A DNA stretch of 64,000 nt from JAAELZ01 sp047639475 (GCA_047639475.1 JBLIOD010000009.1:8364-72363); one strand, 5' to 3'; counted from the first letter of the stretch, positions 34,811-45,027 are shown. Program-made: numbers and translations. The notes: generated by a model not told the origin, from the letters alone.

Positions 34811-35806
34811 ATGACAGATACCACTGTTTGCGCACTTTATAAATTTGTCGCTCTGCCCGACTTCGAGCAATTACGCGATCCCCTCAAAAACCAGATGGAT
34901 ACCCTTAACGTGCGCGGCACGGTACTGCTGGCTGTGGAAGGCATCAACGGCACCATTGCTGGCAATGAGTCCGACGTTTTGGGGCTAATTGAATGGCTCA
35001 AAGGCGATCAACGCCTTACTGATTTAGAAATCAAAGTCTCGTTAGCACCTGAAATGCCATTTAAACGTGGCAAGGTGAAGCTAAAGAAAGAAATTGTCAC
35101 CATGGGCGTAGAAGGCATCAACCCACGGCACAGTGTTGGCACCTATGTTGACCCTACCCAATGGAATGACCTCATTGCTGATCCGGAAGTCACCTTGATT
35201 GATTGCCGTAATGATTACGAAATTGAGGTCGGTACATTCGAAGGCGCAATCAACCCAGACACCACTAATTTTCGTGAGTTGCCTCAGTTTCTAGACGAAA
35301 CCCTCAGTCCTGACAAACACAAAAAAGTGGCGATGTTTTGCACCGGTGGAATACGCTGTGAGAAGTCTACTGCCTATTTAAAACAGCAAGGCTTTGAAGA
35401 AGTCTATCACCTCAAAGGCGGCATTTTAAAATACATCGAAAATGTGTCTGAGGAAAACACCTTATGGAACGGCGAGTGCTTTGTCTTCGACGAACGGGTA
35501 ACGGTGAACCATCAACTAGAAAAAGGCAGTTATGATCAGTGTCATGCTTGTCGCATGCCCATCACTGAAGCAGACAAAGACCGAGAAGAGTACACCGTGG
35601 GTATAAGCTGTCACCATTGTCATAGCAACAGTAGTGATGCACAAAAAGCCGCTTTTGCGCAACGACAAAAACAAATAGAGCTCTCAAAACAACGTGGTCA
35701 AAGCCATATGGGACAAGATGCGGCGCAAGAATTAGCTAAAAATAAAATACGCAAACAACAACAAATAGCGGAAAATAACGCTAAACAATCCGAGTTGAAA
35801 CCATAG
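34811..35806 (+). CDS. trhO: tRNA uridine(34) hydroxylase (rhodanese-like TrhO)
   Basis: 331 aa. The N-terminal ferredoxin-like domain (about 1-95) includes LLAVEGINGTIAGN. A rhodanese domain spans about 125-220 with catalytic Cys in VAMFCTGGIRCEKS and YHLKGGILKY. The C-terminal zinc-site CHACRMPITEADKD and CHHCHSN is typical of TrhO. The enzyme hydroxylates U34 of tRNAs with prephenate-derived chemistry. It starts a unit with the VOC gene (2-nt gap) and possibly purC. A TATAAT occurs at 34760-34765. Confidence 0.94.
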   Translation: MTDTTVCALYKFVALPDFEQLRDPLKNQMDTLNVRGTVLLAVEGINGTIAGNESDVLGLIEWLKGDQRLTDLEIKVSLAPEMPFKRGKVKLKKEIVTMGVEGINPRHSVGTYVDPTQWNDLIADPEVTLIDCRNDYEIEVGTFEGAINPDTTNFRELPQFLDETLSPDKHKKVAMFCTGGIRCEKSTAYLKQQGFEEVYHLKGGILKYIENVSEENTLWNGECFVFDERVTVNHQLEKGSYDQCHACRMPITEADKDREEYTVGISCHHCHSNSSDAQKAAFAQRQKQIELSKQRGQSHMGQDAAQELAKNKIRKQQQIAENNAKQSELKP

Positions 35807-35808
35807 CC

Positions 35809-36237
35809 ATGCTCAAGCCTTTTCATTTAGCCATACAAGTACGCGACCTAGAAGAAGCACGTCATTTTTACGGACAAACCATGGGTTTTGAAGAAGGACG
35901 CAGCAGCAAACAATGGATAGACTACAACTTTTACGGTCACCAATTCGTGGTTCATCACAATACCCAATTGGGTAAAGATGGCACGGTAGCCAATAACAAA
36001 AACCCGGTTGATGGCCAAGGCGTGCCAGTGCCGCACTTCGGCGTGGTGCTTGATCAAGAAGACTGGCAACAATTGGCCAACAAACTCACCCGCGCGGGCA
36101 CCCAATTCATCATTGAGCCCTACATCCGCTTCAAAGGTGAAACGGGCGAGCAAGGCACTTTCTTCTTCTCAGATCCCTCTGGCAATATGTTGGAGTTTAA
36201 GACCTTTGCTGACCCGACTCAGTTATTTGCTAAATAG
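35809..36237 (+). CDS. VOC-family (glyoxalase/dioxygenase-like) protein
   Basis: 142 aa, two VOC half-modules with metal-ligand-like residues in FHLAIQVRDLEEARHF and in the C-terminal FFFSDPSGNMLEFKTF. Members of the close group often act as extradiol dioxygenase-like or glyoxalase-like proteins; substrate unknown. It is 2 nt after trhO and 14 nt before purC, so it is part of that operon. Confidence 0.85.
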   Translation: MLKPFHLAIQVRDLEEARHFYGQTMGFEEGRSSKQWIDYNFYGHQFVVHHNTQLGKDGTVANNKNPVDGQGVPVPHFGVVLDQEDWQQLANKLTRAGTQFIIEPYIRFKGETGEQGTFFFSDPSGNMLEFKTFADPTQLFAK

Positions 36238-36251
36238 GCCACAACCTCTCG

Positions 36252-37352
36252 ATGAATTATCAAAACCGTGTTCTCGCTGTAAACGACGATCTCCCCATTC
36301 GCACTGATCAAGCGGTGCATAGTGGCAAAGTACGCTCTGTTTATTGGTTGAGCAAGCAAGACAGCGCTCGGTTAATTCAAAATAGGAACTACGCTGTGGC
36401 GCCGAATAGCGAGCTAGCCTTAATGGTCATTAGCGACCGACTTTCGGCTTTTGACTGCATTTGGCATGCCGAAGAGGGACTCAATGGTGTACCCGGTAAA
36501 GGCGCGGCGCTTAATGCCATTTCAAACCACTGGTTCGCGCTATTTAAAGTACACGGCCTAGCGCCCAGCCATATCGTCGATATTCCTCACCCTTTTGTTT
36601 GGATAGTGCAACGCGCCAAGCCACTCAAAATCGAGGCGATCGCACGCCAATACTTAACCGGTTCCATGTGGCGTGCCTACGAATTGGGCGAGCGAGAGTT
36701 TTGCGGAATACACATACCCGACAAGCTGCAGCGAGATCAAAAATTACCTGAGTTGCTGATTACTCCCTCCACCAAAGGTATTTTAAAAGACATCCCTGGC
36801 GTACCTGTGGCGGATGACGTGAATATTTCACGCCAAGATCTCGAAACCAATTTCGCTGCGTTTAACTTTGAATCTTCGTCAGATATTAGCCAATACGAAC
36901 ACCTGTTAAAAGCTGGGTTTTCAGTCATTGAGCAAGCCTTGGAAAGCTGCGGGCAAACCTTCGTCGACACTAAGTTCGAGTTTGGTTACGTTGGAAATAG
37001 TAACGGCGAGTCAGAATTAATCTATATGGACGAAATCGGGACACCCGATTCTTCGCGCCTTTGGGACACCGAAGCTTACCAACGAGGCGAAATTGTAGAA
37101 AACTCCAAAGAGGGATTTAGACAGTTTTTGCTTAAATACGTACCCGATTCCGATGTATTACTAAACAAACAAAGGATGCCGGAACGATTACAGTTAGCTA
37201 AAGGTACCACACTGCCTGCATCGGCGTTAATGGAGGTATCGGACACCTATTTGAATATCGCCGAAACCATTACCGGATTGCGGCCTAATATTCCAGATGA
37301 TGCGCGCAAGGATATCATCGACGCCTTAAACGATTTTGACCTCATTGTTTAA
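36252..37352 (+). CDS. purC: Phosphoribosylaminoimidazole-succinocarboxamide synthase, long form
   Basis: 366 aa, the long gammaproteobacterial SAICAR synthase. ATP-grasp-like elements are seen in SGKVRSVYWLSKQDSARLI and ALMVISDRLSAFDC. The region IEAIARQYLTGSMWRAYELG and the C-terminal IYMDEIGTPDSSRLWD are also conserved. It joins CAIR with aspartate in de novo purine synthesis. It is downstream of trhO/VOC and upstream of dapA; purL lies just beyond. Confidence 0.95.
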   Translation: MNYQNRVLAVNDDLPIRTDQAVHSGKVRSVYWLSKQDSARLIQNRNYAVAPNSELALMVISDRLSAFDCIWHAEEGLNGVPGKGAALNAISNHWFALFKVHGLAPSHIVDIPHPFVWIVQRAKPLKIEAIARQYLTGSMWRAYELGEREFCGIHIPDKLQRDQKLPELLITPSTKGILKDIPGVPVADDVNISRQDLETNFAAFNFESSSDISQYEHLLKAGFSVIEQALESCGQTFVDTKFEFGYVGNSNGESELIYMDEIGTPDSSRLWDTEAYQRGEIVENSKEGFRQFLLKYVPDSDVLLNKQRMPERLQLAKGTTLPASALMEVSDTYLNIAETITGLRPNIPDDARKDIIDALNDFDLIV

Positions 37353-37470
37353 ACCCATGAAAGACCCTTTTCAACGACCTGTGTTTAAATGTCATCAAAG
37401 CGCGCATTTGCTTGAGAAAAAACAGCATAGTGCGTACCATTGAGCCCTTATTTTAATCGCGAATAGTCCT

Positions 37471-38352
37471 ATGTTTAGCGGAAGCATGGTTGCCTTGGTA
37501 ACCCCAATGCAAGAAGATGGAAATGTCGATTACCCAGCGCTAGAACAACTGGTTAATTTTCATATTGAAAACCAAACTGATGCTATCGTATCAGTAGGCA
37601 CTAGCGGTGAATCTGCCACGCTAAGCCATGATGAACATATGGACGTGGTTAAACATACTTTGTTATTTGCCAATGGTCGCGTACCGATTATTGCGGGCAC
37701 TGGCTCAAACAGCACCTCAGAGGCCATTGAATTAACCGCGCGAGCTAAAAATTCTGGCGCCGCAGCGGCGTTGATCGTGGTGCCTTATTACAACAAGCCT
37801 GAGCAACACGGTTTATACGCGCACTTCAAGGCAATTGCTGAAGCCGTGGACATACCGCAGATCTTATACAATGTGCCTGGTCGCACCTCGCGCAACATGG
37901 ACAACGATACGGTTATTCGCCTTGCAGAAATGTCCAACATAGTGGGCATCAAAGACGCCACGGCTGACATGCAAGCGGGTGAAGAATTAATCGCTAACAC
38001 CCCTGAAGACTTTTTTGTTGTTTCAGGTGATGACGGCACCACACTCGAACTGATGCGCCGAGGCGCTAAAGGCTGTATTTCGGTGACCGCAAACGTAGCA
38101 CCGCAAGCCATGCATAATATGTGCGCCCTAGGCTTAGCTGGTGATTTTGATGCAGCCGAAGCCATTAATGGCCGATTACAGGCCTTACATGACGGCTTAT
38201 TTATTGAGGCCAATCCTATTCCTGCGAAGTACGCCGTCGCTCGATTGGGTTTAATGGGCCATGCAATTCGTTTGCCGCTCACACCACTTAGCGAGCAATA
38301 TCACGATAAAGTAGACCAAGCGATTGTTGCCGCTGGGTTGACTCTAGCTTAA
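37471..38352 (+). CDS. dapA: 4-hydroxy-tetrahydrodipicolinate synthase
   Basis: 293 aa, TIM-barrel aldolase. The N-terminus is GSMVALVTPMQEDGNVDY. The catalytic Tyr lies in LYNVPGRTS, and the Schiff-base Lys in NIVGIKDATADM. It condenses pyruvate with aspartate semialdehyde, the first step toward lysine and DAP. Its 118-nt upstream spacer may hold a separate promoter. A stem-loop lies between it and purL. Confidence 0.96.
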   Translation: MFSGSMVALVTPMQEDGNVDYPALEQLVNFHIENQTDAIVSVGTSGESATLSHDEHMDVVKHTLLFANGRVPIIAGTGSNSTSEAIELTARAKNSGAAAALIVVPYYNKPEQHGLYAHFKAIAEAVDIPQILYNVPGRTSRNMDNDTVIRLAEMSNIVGIKDATADMQAGEELIANTPEDFFVVSGDDGTTLELMRRGAKGCISVTANVAPQAMHNMCALGLAGDFDAAEAINGRLQALHDGLFIEANPIPAKYAVARLGLMGHAIRLPLTPLSEQYHDKVDQAIVAAGLTLA

Positions 38353-38387
38353 GCATAGCGCGCCCCAATCAAATATGACCAAAGAGA

Positions 38388-38410
38388 AGGCAGCCTTTAT
38401 AGGGCTGCCT
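38388..38410. terminator. Stem-loop between dapA and purL
   Basis: AGGCAGCC (38388-38395) and GGCTGCCT (38403-38410) form a perfect 8-bp GC-rich stem with a 7-nt loop. No T-run follows, so it may be a Rho-dependent or partial terminator, or a purL leader structure; the purL start is 22 nt later. Confidence 0.45.
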
Positions 38411-38431
38411 GATCACTTAAACCTCTAGACT

Positions 38432-41400
38432 ATGATCTCACTCGACGGAGGCTCTGCCCTCTCTGGTTTTCGCAAAAAAAAGTTACTCTCCACGCTCGCC
38501 CATAATGGATTAAACATCATCGATCTCGAAGCGCACTATGTGCATTTCGTTGACACCTCCGCGGCGCTTACAACAGATGAACACAGCCGGTTAGTGTCCC
38601 TACTCCAAGATAACACGCAGCTGGTTGAGAGCGTTGACTCAATCCACTCTGATACCACTCAATCATTTCTAAGTGTGCCGCGTATCGGCACCATCACTCC
38701 GTGGTCGACCAAAGCGACTGATATTGCTAATCGCTGTGGTTTGCAAACAATCAAGCGCATTGAGCGTGGCATTCGCTGGCAGGTGCAAACAAGCAGCAAT
38801 AATGGCCAATTGGAAAATCAACTCGCCACTGTTCTGACAGACCCCATGACAGAAACGTTGCTGAGTGATGAGAGCGAAGCGCAAGCCATTTTCGGTGTAG
38901 CCATTCCGACGCCTTTTGTGCAAATAGATATTCTTGGCGGCGGACTGCCAGCACTACAACACGCGAACAAAGCTTCTGGGTTTGCACTATCAGACGAAGA
39001 ACAAGTTTACTTAGTTGAGCAATTTACACAACTCGGTCGCAATCCAACTGACGCTGAACTGATGATGTTTGCGCAGGTGAATTCAGAACATTGTCGCCAC
39101 AAGATTTTCAACGCTGATTGGTCCATTGATGGGAAAGTACAAAGCTTATCGCCGTTTAAGATGATCAAGCACACCCATCAAGAGAATGGTGAAAACACCT
39201 TGGTGGCTTACCACGATAACGCAGCCGTCATTAAAGGCGCCACCGCAGGTCGTTTTTTTCCGGACCCCAGCACGGGCCAATATCGTTATCATAACGAAGG
39301 TATTCACATTGCTATAAAGGTTGAGACCCATAATCACCCGACCGCTATCTCGCCTTTCCCCGGCGCAGCAACCGGCTCAGGGGGTGAGATTCGCGACGAA
39401 GGCGCCACTGGTCGAGGTGGTAAACCCAAAGTCGGCCTAACTGGTTTTAGCGTATCACATTTGCGTTTGCCCGATTCGCCTCGCGTCTGGGAAGCCCCCT
39501 TTGCCTCACCGAGCCGAATTGCCAGCCCGCTACAAATCATGTTGGAAGGCCCCGTTGGCGGCGCTTCATTTAACAACGAATTTGGCCGACCTAATCTCTG
39601 TGGGTATTTTCGAACCTTTGAGCACAGTGAGGTCAGTGACAGTGCTGATGCTGTTCAGCGACGCGGCTATCACAAGCCGATTATGCTGGCGGGCGGTTTA
39701 GGTAATATTCGTGAACAACATATTGATAAGATTCCCTTTGATGTTGGCGCAGTGCTGATCGTACTGGGCGGCCCTGCCATGTTGATTGGTTTAGGCGGCG
39801 GTGCGGCATCTTCAGTTGCCAGCGGCAGCAGCAGCGAACAGCTTGATTTTGCCTCAGTACAACGCGGCAACCCCGAAATGCAACGCCGCTGCCAAGAAGT
39901 GATTGACACTTGTTGGGCGCGCGGCGAAGACAATCCTATCTTATGGCTTCACGATGTGGGCGCGGGCGGCTTATCAAATGCTTTGCCCGAGTTAGTTGAG
40001 GATTCGAATCGATCAGGTCATTTTGATTTACGCAAAATTCTCAATGATGATTTGGCCATGTCGCCGATGCAAATCTGGTGCAACGAATCTCAAGAACGTT
40101 ATGTCATGGCAATCGCGCCTGAATCCCTCGCAGATTTTGAAGCCGCTTGCCAGCGTGAGCGCGCCTTATATGCGGTTGTTGGGCATGCTACCAACGATGG
40201 AAAATTAGTACTGGAAGATCAACACTTTGCGGCGCAAGACTCCGCACTGGCTAAACCCATAGACCTACCCATGGAAGTGCTATTTGGTTTGCCACCCAAA
40301 ATGGCGCGGAACGTCTCCCGTAAACAACCCAACACTACGCCGCTCAACATACCGAATCGCCCCATCGAAGAAGTGGCATTGGATATTTTAAGATTCCCGG
40401 CGGTTGCTGACAAAACTTTTTTGATCTCTATTGGCGATAGAAGCATTACTGGCTTAATCGCTCGCGACCAAATGGTTGGGCCATGGCAAGTACCGGTGGC
40501 TGACGTTGCGGTCAGTTTAAGCGGTTTTGATGCTTTTACAGGCGAAGCAATGTCAATCGGCGAACGCACTCCATTGGCCTTAATAAACGCCGCTGCCAGT
40601 GGCCGCATGGCTATTGGGGAAGCTTTGACCAATATTTCCGCTGCTTCGATATCTAACATCAGTGATATTAAATTATCAGCCAACTGGATGGTGCCCGCCG
40701 GGGAGCCTGGTGAAGATGCCAATTTGTACGATACTGTGCACGCCATTGCCATGGTGTTGTGCCCCGCCTTAGGCATTTCTATTCCTGTGGGAAAAGACTC
40801 CATGTCAATGCAAACTGTTTGGGGTGATAAAGGCCAACATAAAGTAGTTTCGCCGCTTTCGTTGGTTGTGTCTGCGTTCGCACCAGTTGAAGATGCACGC
40901 CGCACACTCACCCCTCAGCTAAACACCAGTCTCAACACCGACAAGGGAGACAAGCCCCTTTGGCTAATCGATTTAGGTGCTGGCCAGAATCGATTGGGGG
41001 GCAGTGTATACGCGCAAATTCATAGCCAAATGGGCGATCAATGCCCAGACGTTGATAGTGCAGCCCAACTAAAAGGCTTTTTTAACTTCATTCAAAGCGC
41101 CAGCCAGCAAGGTTGGCTGTTGGCCTATCACGACCGTAGCGATGGCGGCCTTATGGCAACTTTAGCTGAAATGGCATTCACCTCACGCTGCGGACTACAG
41201 ATTGATTTACCAGTTGTCAGTGTTGATGCCGCTGCGGCTCTGTTCAATGAAGAGCTGGGTGCAGTGATTCAATTAGATGCTGCTCACGCTGCATCACTGA
41301 TGGCGCTAGCTGGTGAATGCGGCATATCTAATTTAATCAACCCAATTGGACAAGTTGGTTCTAGCAAACAAATAAACATAAGCTGCCAAGGCGACGCCGT

Positions 41401-42370
41401 GTTTTCCGCTTCGCGCGTTGATTTACACCGAGCATGGTCAGAAACCACTTGGAAAATGCAGTCACTACGCGACAACCCAGCGTGCGCGCAGCAAGAATAC
41501 GACCGATTGTTAGACAAAGCAGACAGCGGTCTATTTTCAAGCCTAGGCTTTGATGCGAATGAGCGCCCCGTGTCGCCGATGATCAATAAAGGCGAAAAAC
41601 CCAAAATCGCCATCTTGCGTGAACAAGGGGTCAACGGCCAAATCGAAATGGCCGCCGCATTTGATAGAGCTGAATTTGACTCTATCGATGTCACCATGAG
41701 TGATTTAGCTGAGGGTAGAAAGCAGTTAAACGACTTTCAAGGATTTGTTGCTTGTGGCGGATTTTCGTTTGGCGATGTGCTGGGTGCGGGAGAAGGCTGG
41801 GCCAAATCAATCTTATTCAACCCTCTATTAAGAGATCAGTTCGCTGATTATTTTCAACGAGATGATCGCTTCGCCTTAGGGGTTTGTAATGGCTGTCAAA
41901 TGTTATCCACGCTAAGTGAGATCATCCCTGGCAGTGAACACTGGCCACGTTTTGTGCGCAATCAATCAGAACAATTTGAAGGTCGTTACGTCATGGCTAA
42001 AGTGATGCCCAGTGCCTCTTTATTTTTTAATGACATGGAAGGCTCAATACTCCCCGTTGCAGTCGCACACGGCGAAGGCAGAGCGCAGTTTACTCACGAA
42101 AATGGCTACCAACAGTTAGCGGAGCAGTACCAGCAATGCCTGCAGTTTGTAGATTATCAAGGTAAAATAGCCAGCTTATATCCTGCAAACCCCAATGGTT
42201 CTCCAGAAGGGCTAACGGGCATAACCAACAGCAATGGCTTAGTCACGCTAATGATGCCGCACCCAGAACGCACCACCCGCACGGTAAACCACTCGTGGGC
42301 ACCGGAAGATTGGGATGAGCTTAGTCCGTGGATGCGAATGTTCTATAACGCCCGACAATGGGTTTCTTAA
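38432..42370 (+). CDS. purL: Phosphoribosylformylglycinamidine synthase, single-chain form
   Basis: 1312 aa; the large gammaproteobacterial PurL, using glutamine and ATP to make FGAM. An N-terminal PurS-like domain is followed by two AIRS-like halves (VNSEHCRHKIF, ATGSGGEIRDEGATG, IPVGKDSMSMQT, LAYHDRSDGGLMATLAEMAF). The C-terminal class I glutamine amidotransferase has nucleophile Cys in LGVCNGCQMLSTL and catalytic His in MMPHPERTTR. No fusion or truncation is seen. It probably starts its own unit behind the stem-loop. Confidence 0.97.
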   Translation: MISLDGGSALSGFRKKKLLSTLAHNGLNIIDLEAHYVHFVDTSAALTTDEHSRLVSLLQDNTQLVESVDSIHSDTTQSFLSVPRIGTITPWSTKATDIANRCGLQTIKRIERGIRWQVQTSSNNGQLENQLATVLTDPMTETLLSDESEAQAIFGVAIPTPFVQIDILGGGLPALQHANKASGFALSDEEQVYLVEQFTQLGRNPTDAELMMFAQVNSEHCRHKIFNADWSIDGKVQSLSPFKMIKHTHQENGENTLVAYHDNAAVIKGATAGRFFPDPSTGQYRYHNEGIHIAIKVETHNHPTAISPFPGAATGSGGEIRDEGATGRGGKPKVGLTGFSVSHLRLPDSPRVWEAPFASPSRIASPLQIMLEGPVGGASFNNEFGRPNLCGYFRTFEHSEVSDSADAVQRRGYHKPIMLAGGLGNIREQHIDKIPFDVGAVLIVLGGPAMLIGLGGGAASSVASGSSSEQLDFASVQRGNPEMQRRCQEVIDTCWARGEDNPILWLHDVGAGGLSNALPELVEDSNRSGHFDLRKILNDDLAMSPMQIWCNESQERYVMAIAPESLADFEAACQRERALYAVVGHATNDGKLVLEDQHFAAQDSALAKPIDLPMEVLFGLPPKMARNVSRKQPNTTPLNIPNRPIEEVALDILRFPAVADKTFLISIGDRSITGLIARDQMVGPWQVPVADVAVSLSGFDAFTGEAMSIGERTPLALINAAASGRMAIGEALTNISAASISNISDIKLSANWMVPAGEPGEDANLYDTVHAIAMVLCPALGISIPVGKDSMSMQTVWGDKGQHKVVSPLSLVVSAFAPVEDARRTLTPQLNTSLNTDKGDKPLWLIDLGAGQNRLGGSVYAQIHSQMGDQCPDVDSAAQLKGFFNFIQSASQQGWLLAYHDRSDGGLMATLAEMAFTSRCGLQIDLPVVSVDAAAALFNEELGAVIQLDAAHAASLMALAGECGISNLINPIGQVGSSKQINISCQGDAVFSASRVDLHRAWSETTWKMQSLRDNPACAQQEYDRLLDKADSGLFSSLGFDANERPVSPMINKGEKPKIAILREQGVNGQIEMAAAFDRAEFDSIDVTMSDLAEGRKQLNDFQGFVACGGFSFGDVLGAGEGWAKSILFNPLLRDQFADYFQRDDRFALGVCNGCQMLSTLSEIIPGSEHWPRFVRNQSEQFEGRYVMAKVMPSASLFFNDMEGSILPVAVAHGEGRAQFTHENGYQQLAEQYQQCLQFVDYQGKIASLYPANPNGSPEGLTGITNSNGLVTLMMPHPERTTRTVNHSWAPEDWDELSPWMRMFYNARQWVS

Positions 42371-42383
42371 CACGAATAATACG

Positions 42384-42818
42384 ATGGCAAAACGATTCAC
42401 CGCAACTTCCTATTTGATACGCTTAGTTAGTTCCTTTTTACTGGTATGCGCAAGCTACAACCCGATCAAGCCTTACTCATACTATGAGTGGGCCATTGCA
42501 CCCGCTTTGTATGATGTAAGCCAATTAACGGTACTGCATGGTTTAGCAGGGATCGTTTTATTGATAGGCTGGGTAATTTTTTTACGCGCCACTTCGCGAT
42601 CATTAGGCTTTTTCGGCATCTTGTTAGCTACCGCTTTCTTCACCATGCTAATCTGGTTTTTTGTTGATAAAGGTTGGGTTTCACTTGAGGGCAATCAATC
42701 GCTTACCTGGGTGATATTGGCCGCGGTTAGTGCGGTATTGGCAACGGGTTTATCTTGGTCTCATATCAGACGAAGAATCACTGGCCAGTTAGATGTTGAT
42801 GAAGCGGATGACCATTAG
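42384..42818 (+). CDS. DUF6524-like four-TM membrane protein
   Basis: 144 aa from the ATG at 42384 (13 nt after the purL stop). I prefer this start; an upstream start would overlap purL and place 23 non-conserved residues before it. Four membrane segments are predicted, with a short first loop SYNPIKPYSYYEWAIAPALY reminiscent of DUF6524. The C-terminus is charged (HIRRRITGQLDVDEADDH). Function unknown. Confidence 0.7.
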   Translation: MAKRFTATSYLIRLVSSFLLVCASYNPIKPYSYYEWAIAPALYDVSQLTVLHGLAGIVLLIGWVIFLRATSRSLGFFGILLATAFFTMLIWFFVDKGWVSLEGNQSLTWVILAAVSAVLATGLSWSHIRRRITGQLDVDEADDH

Positions 42819-42878
42819 TAATACACCTTAAGGGCTCCCAAGATAAATTCACAAGCAAGCCTTATCCCAGTCAGTACG

Positions 42879-43295
42879 TCACTTGTTTAAGGAAACGCCA
42901 ATTCCTCTCATTTGATTAACCATACTCACCAAGCCATTTGAGCGCGTCGGTGATAGGTGCTGAGTTAAACCAACTTTTTCTATGAAGTGCAAATCAGTTT
43001 CAGCGATATCTTTTGCTGACTGACCAGATAACACTCGCACTAATAGCGCAATAATACCCTTGGTAATAATGGCGTCGCTATCTGCGGAGAAATGAATTAA
43101 GCCATCTTTACCTTCTGCATGTAACCAAACCTGGCTTTGGCAGCCCGGAATTAAATGCCCTTCTGTTTTATACTGTTCATCAATTATTGGCAGTTTTTTA
43201 CCTAGATCGATCATGTATTCGTACTTGTCCATCCATTGATCGAAGTAGCTAAATTCTTCAATAATTTCGTCTTGAATTTCGTTAATCGTTGCCAT
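42879..43295 (-). CDS. sufE: SufE-family cysteine desulfuration protein
   Basis: 138 aa. Conserved catalytic Cys in LIPGCQSQVWLHAEGKDG and FSADSDAIITKGIIALLV. It accepts persulfide sulfur from SufS and passes it on. The gene is 4 nt after sufS, as usual for sufS-sufE pairs; sufBCD are not in the window, so csdE-like use cannot be excluded. Confidence 0.93.
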   Translation of the reverse strand: MATINEIQDEIIEEFSYFDQWMDKYEYMIDLGKKLPIIDEQYKTEGHLIPGCQSQVWLHAEGKDGLIHFSADSDAIITKGIIALLVRVLSGQSAKDIAETDLHFIEKVGLTQHLSPTRSNGLVSMVNQMRGIGVSLNK

Positions 43296-43299
43296 GACT

Positions 43300-44526
43300 C
43301 TAACTCAACATTTTCGCCGCACGGCGCATAGCGGCCAAGAAAGTATCAACGTCAGTTTGGTTGTTATACAACGAGAAAGACGCGCGGATAGTGCCTGGGA
43401 TATTGTAGAAATCCATTAATGGCTGACAACAGTGGTGGCCTGTACGAACCGCAATGCCTTGTTGGTCTAGCAGAGTACCGACATCAAAGGGATGCGCGCC
43501 GTCTAGTAAAAACGAGATGACGCTCGCTTTGTTGTTAGAGGTGCCAATTATTCGAACACCTTCGATTTCTTGTAGGCCCTTGGTTGCTGCGGCCAGTATT
43601 GCCTGCTCATGAGCGATGATTTCATTCGGATCATATTGGTTTAAATAATCGATTGCCGCACCCAAGCCGATACCACCGACGATATTAGGTGTGCCTGGCT
43701 CGTATTTATGCGGTAACTCATTGTAGGTGGTTTTCTCAAAAGTGACTTTTTGAATCATATTGCCACCCCCTTGATAAGGCGGCATTGCGTTCAACAGCGC
43801 TTCCTTTCCATACAACACACCCACGCCTGTTGGTCCAAATAACTTATGCGCCGATAAGGTATAAAAATCCACATCAAGTGCTTGCACGTCGACAGGGTAG
43901 TGCGGCGCGCCTTGTGCACCATCAATCAACACCTTCGCACCCACACTGTGTGCTTTAACAATAAGCTCTGCAATAGGATTAACCGTGCCTAGTGAATTAG
44001 ATACGTGAGGCAGCGCTAGAATTTTGGTTTTCTCTGAAAGTAAACTATCAAACGAATCATGGTCAAGAGATCCGTCTTGGTGAAGCCCTATAACTTTTAG
44101 GTTAGCGCCGGTGCGCTCACACAACATTTGCCAAGGAACAATATTGGAGTGATGCTCCATCGTCGAGATGAGAATTTCATCGCCTACTTTAATGTTCTGA
44201 TTACCATAAGCGGTTGCCACCAAGTTAATGCTATCGGTTGTTCCTCGGGTGAATAAGCACTCGTGACTGTGTTTCGCATTAATAAACTGCTGTATATTTT
44301 CACGGGCATGCTCATACGCAGTCGTTGCCTCTTGGCTCAGCGTGTGGACACCGCGGTGTACATTTGAGTTTTGTGTTCGATAGTAGTTATCTATTGCTTC
44401 AATCACCGCCGCAGGTTTTTGCGTGGTAGCGCCGTTATCTAAATAAACTAGAGGACTGCCATTTACCTCTGTGCTTAAAATAGGAAAATCTCGGCGTACG
44501 GCTTCTACATCAAATGTTTGTGTCAT
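43300..44526 (-). CDS. sufS: Cysteine desulfurase SufS/CsdA type
   Basis: 408 aa, group II cysteine desulfurase. PLP Lys lies in YTLSAHKLFGPTGVGVLYGK; RGVHTLSQEATTAYEHARE is typical, and the catalytic Cys is in RTGHHCCQPLMDFY. It makes a persulfide for Fe-S cluster or tRNA thiolation. Neighbours are sufE downstream and trmL upstream (23-nt gap), forming hemJ-trmL-sufS-sufE on the minus strand. Confidence 0.93.
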   Translation of the reverse strand: MTQTFDVEAVRRDFPILSTEVNGSPLVYLDNGATTQKPAAVIEAIDNYYRTQNSNVHRGVHTLSQEATTAYEHARENIQQFINAKHSHECLFTRGTTDSINLVATAYGNQNIKVGDEILISTMEHHSNIVPWQMLCERTGANLKVIGLHQDGSLDHDSFDSLLSEKTKILALPHVSNSLGTVNPIAELIVKAHSVGAKVLIDGAQGAPHYPVDVQALDVDFYTLSAHKLFGPTGVGVLYGKEALLNAMPPYQGGGNMIQKVTFEKTTYNELPHKYEPGTPNIVGGIGLGAAIDYLNQYDPNEIIAHEQAILAAATKGLQEIEGVRIIGTSNNKASVISFLLDGAHPFDVGTLLDQQGIAVRTGHHCCQPLMDFYNIPGTIRASFSLYNNQTDVDTFLAAMRRAAKMLS

Positions 44527-44549
44527 TGGTTCGTTTATTAAATTCTAAT

Positions 44550-45011
44550 TTATGCAGTTGTAAAACCACACTGACGCCATGCTTCATACACCACAATGGA
44601 GACGGTGTTAGACAAGTTCAAGCTACGATTGTTCTCTTTCATTGGAAGTGTCAGTTTTCCCGCTTGTTGGTCATTCTCTCGAATGGTATCGGCTAAACCT
44701 TTGCCTTCAGAACCAAACACCAAGGCATCGCCTTTTTGGAACTGAAAGTCACTATATAACTGCGTATGGTGTGTTGAAAGCGTCACCCAGCGGCTGAACG
44801 GCGCAGCAGCTATTAAGTTTTGCCAATTGGGCCATACTGAGACCTGCGCCAAATCACCGTAGTCTAAACCCGCTCGGCGTAAAGATTTTTCGTCCAGCTC
44901 AAAGCCCAAGGGTTCAACCAAATGTAGGTGGCACCCTGTATTCGCTGCCAAACGAATGAGATTGCCCGTATTAGGGGGGATTTCTGGTTCAACCAGTACT
45001 ATATGAAACAC
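44550..45011 (-). CDS. trmL: tRNA (cytidine(34)-2'-O)-methyltransferase
   Basis: 153 aa, SPOUT fold. Motif 1 is EIPPNTGNLIRLAANTG, motif 2 ALVFGSEGKGL and motif 3 SLNLSNTVSIVVYEAWRQ. It methylates the wobble position of tRNA-Leu. The length is normal for TrmL. It follows hemJ by 16 nt. Confidence 0.94.
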   Translation of the reverse strand: MFHIVLVEPEIPPNTGNLIRLAANTGCHLHLVEPLGFELDEKSLRRAGLDYGDLAQVSVWPNWQNLIAAAPFSRWVTLSTHHTQLYSDFQFQKGDALVFGSEGKGLADTIRENDQQAGKLTLPMKENNRSLNLSNTVSIVVYEAWRQCGFTTA

Positions 45012-45027
45012 AGCCTATACTTCGAGT

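Noticed and set aside
33554..34811. A LexA box in front of dinB
   Set aside because: No CTGT-N8-ACAG-like palindrome was found in the 130-nt divergent spacer.
42315..42383. An upstream start for the DUF6524-like gene inside purL
   Set aside because: The 23 added residues are encoded by purL codons in another frame, and the ATG at 42384 gives the expected membrane start.
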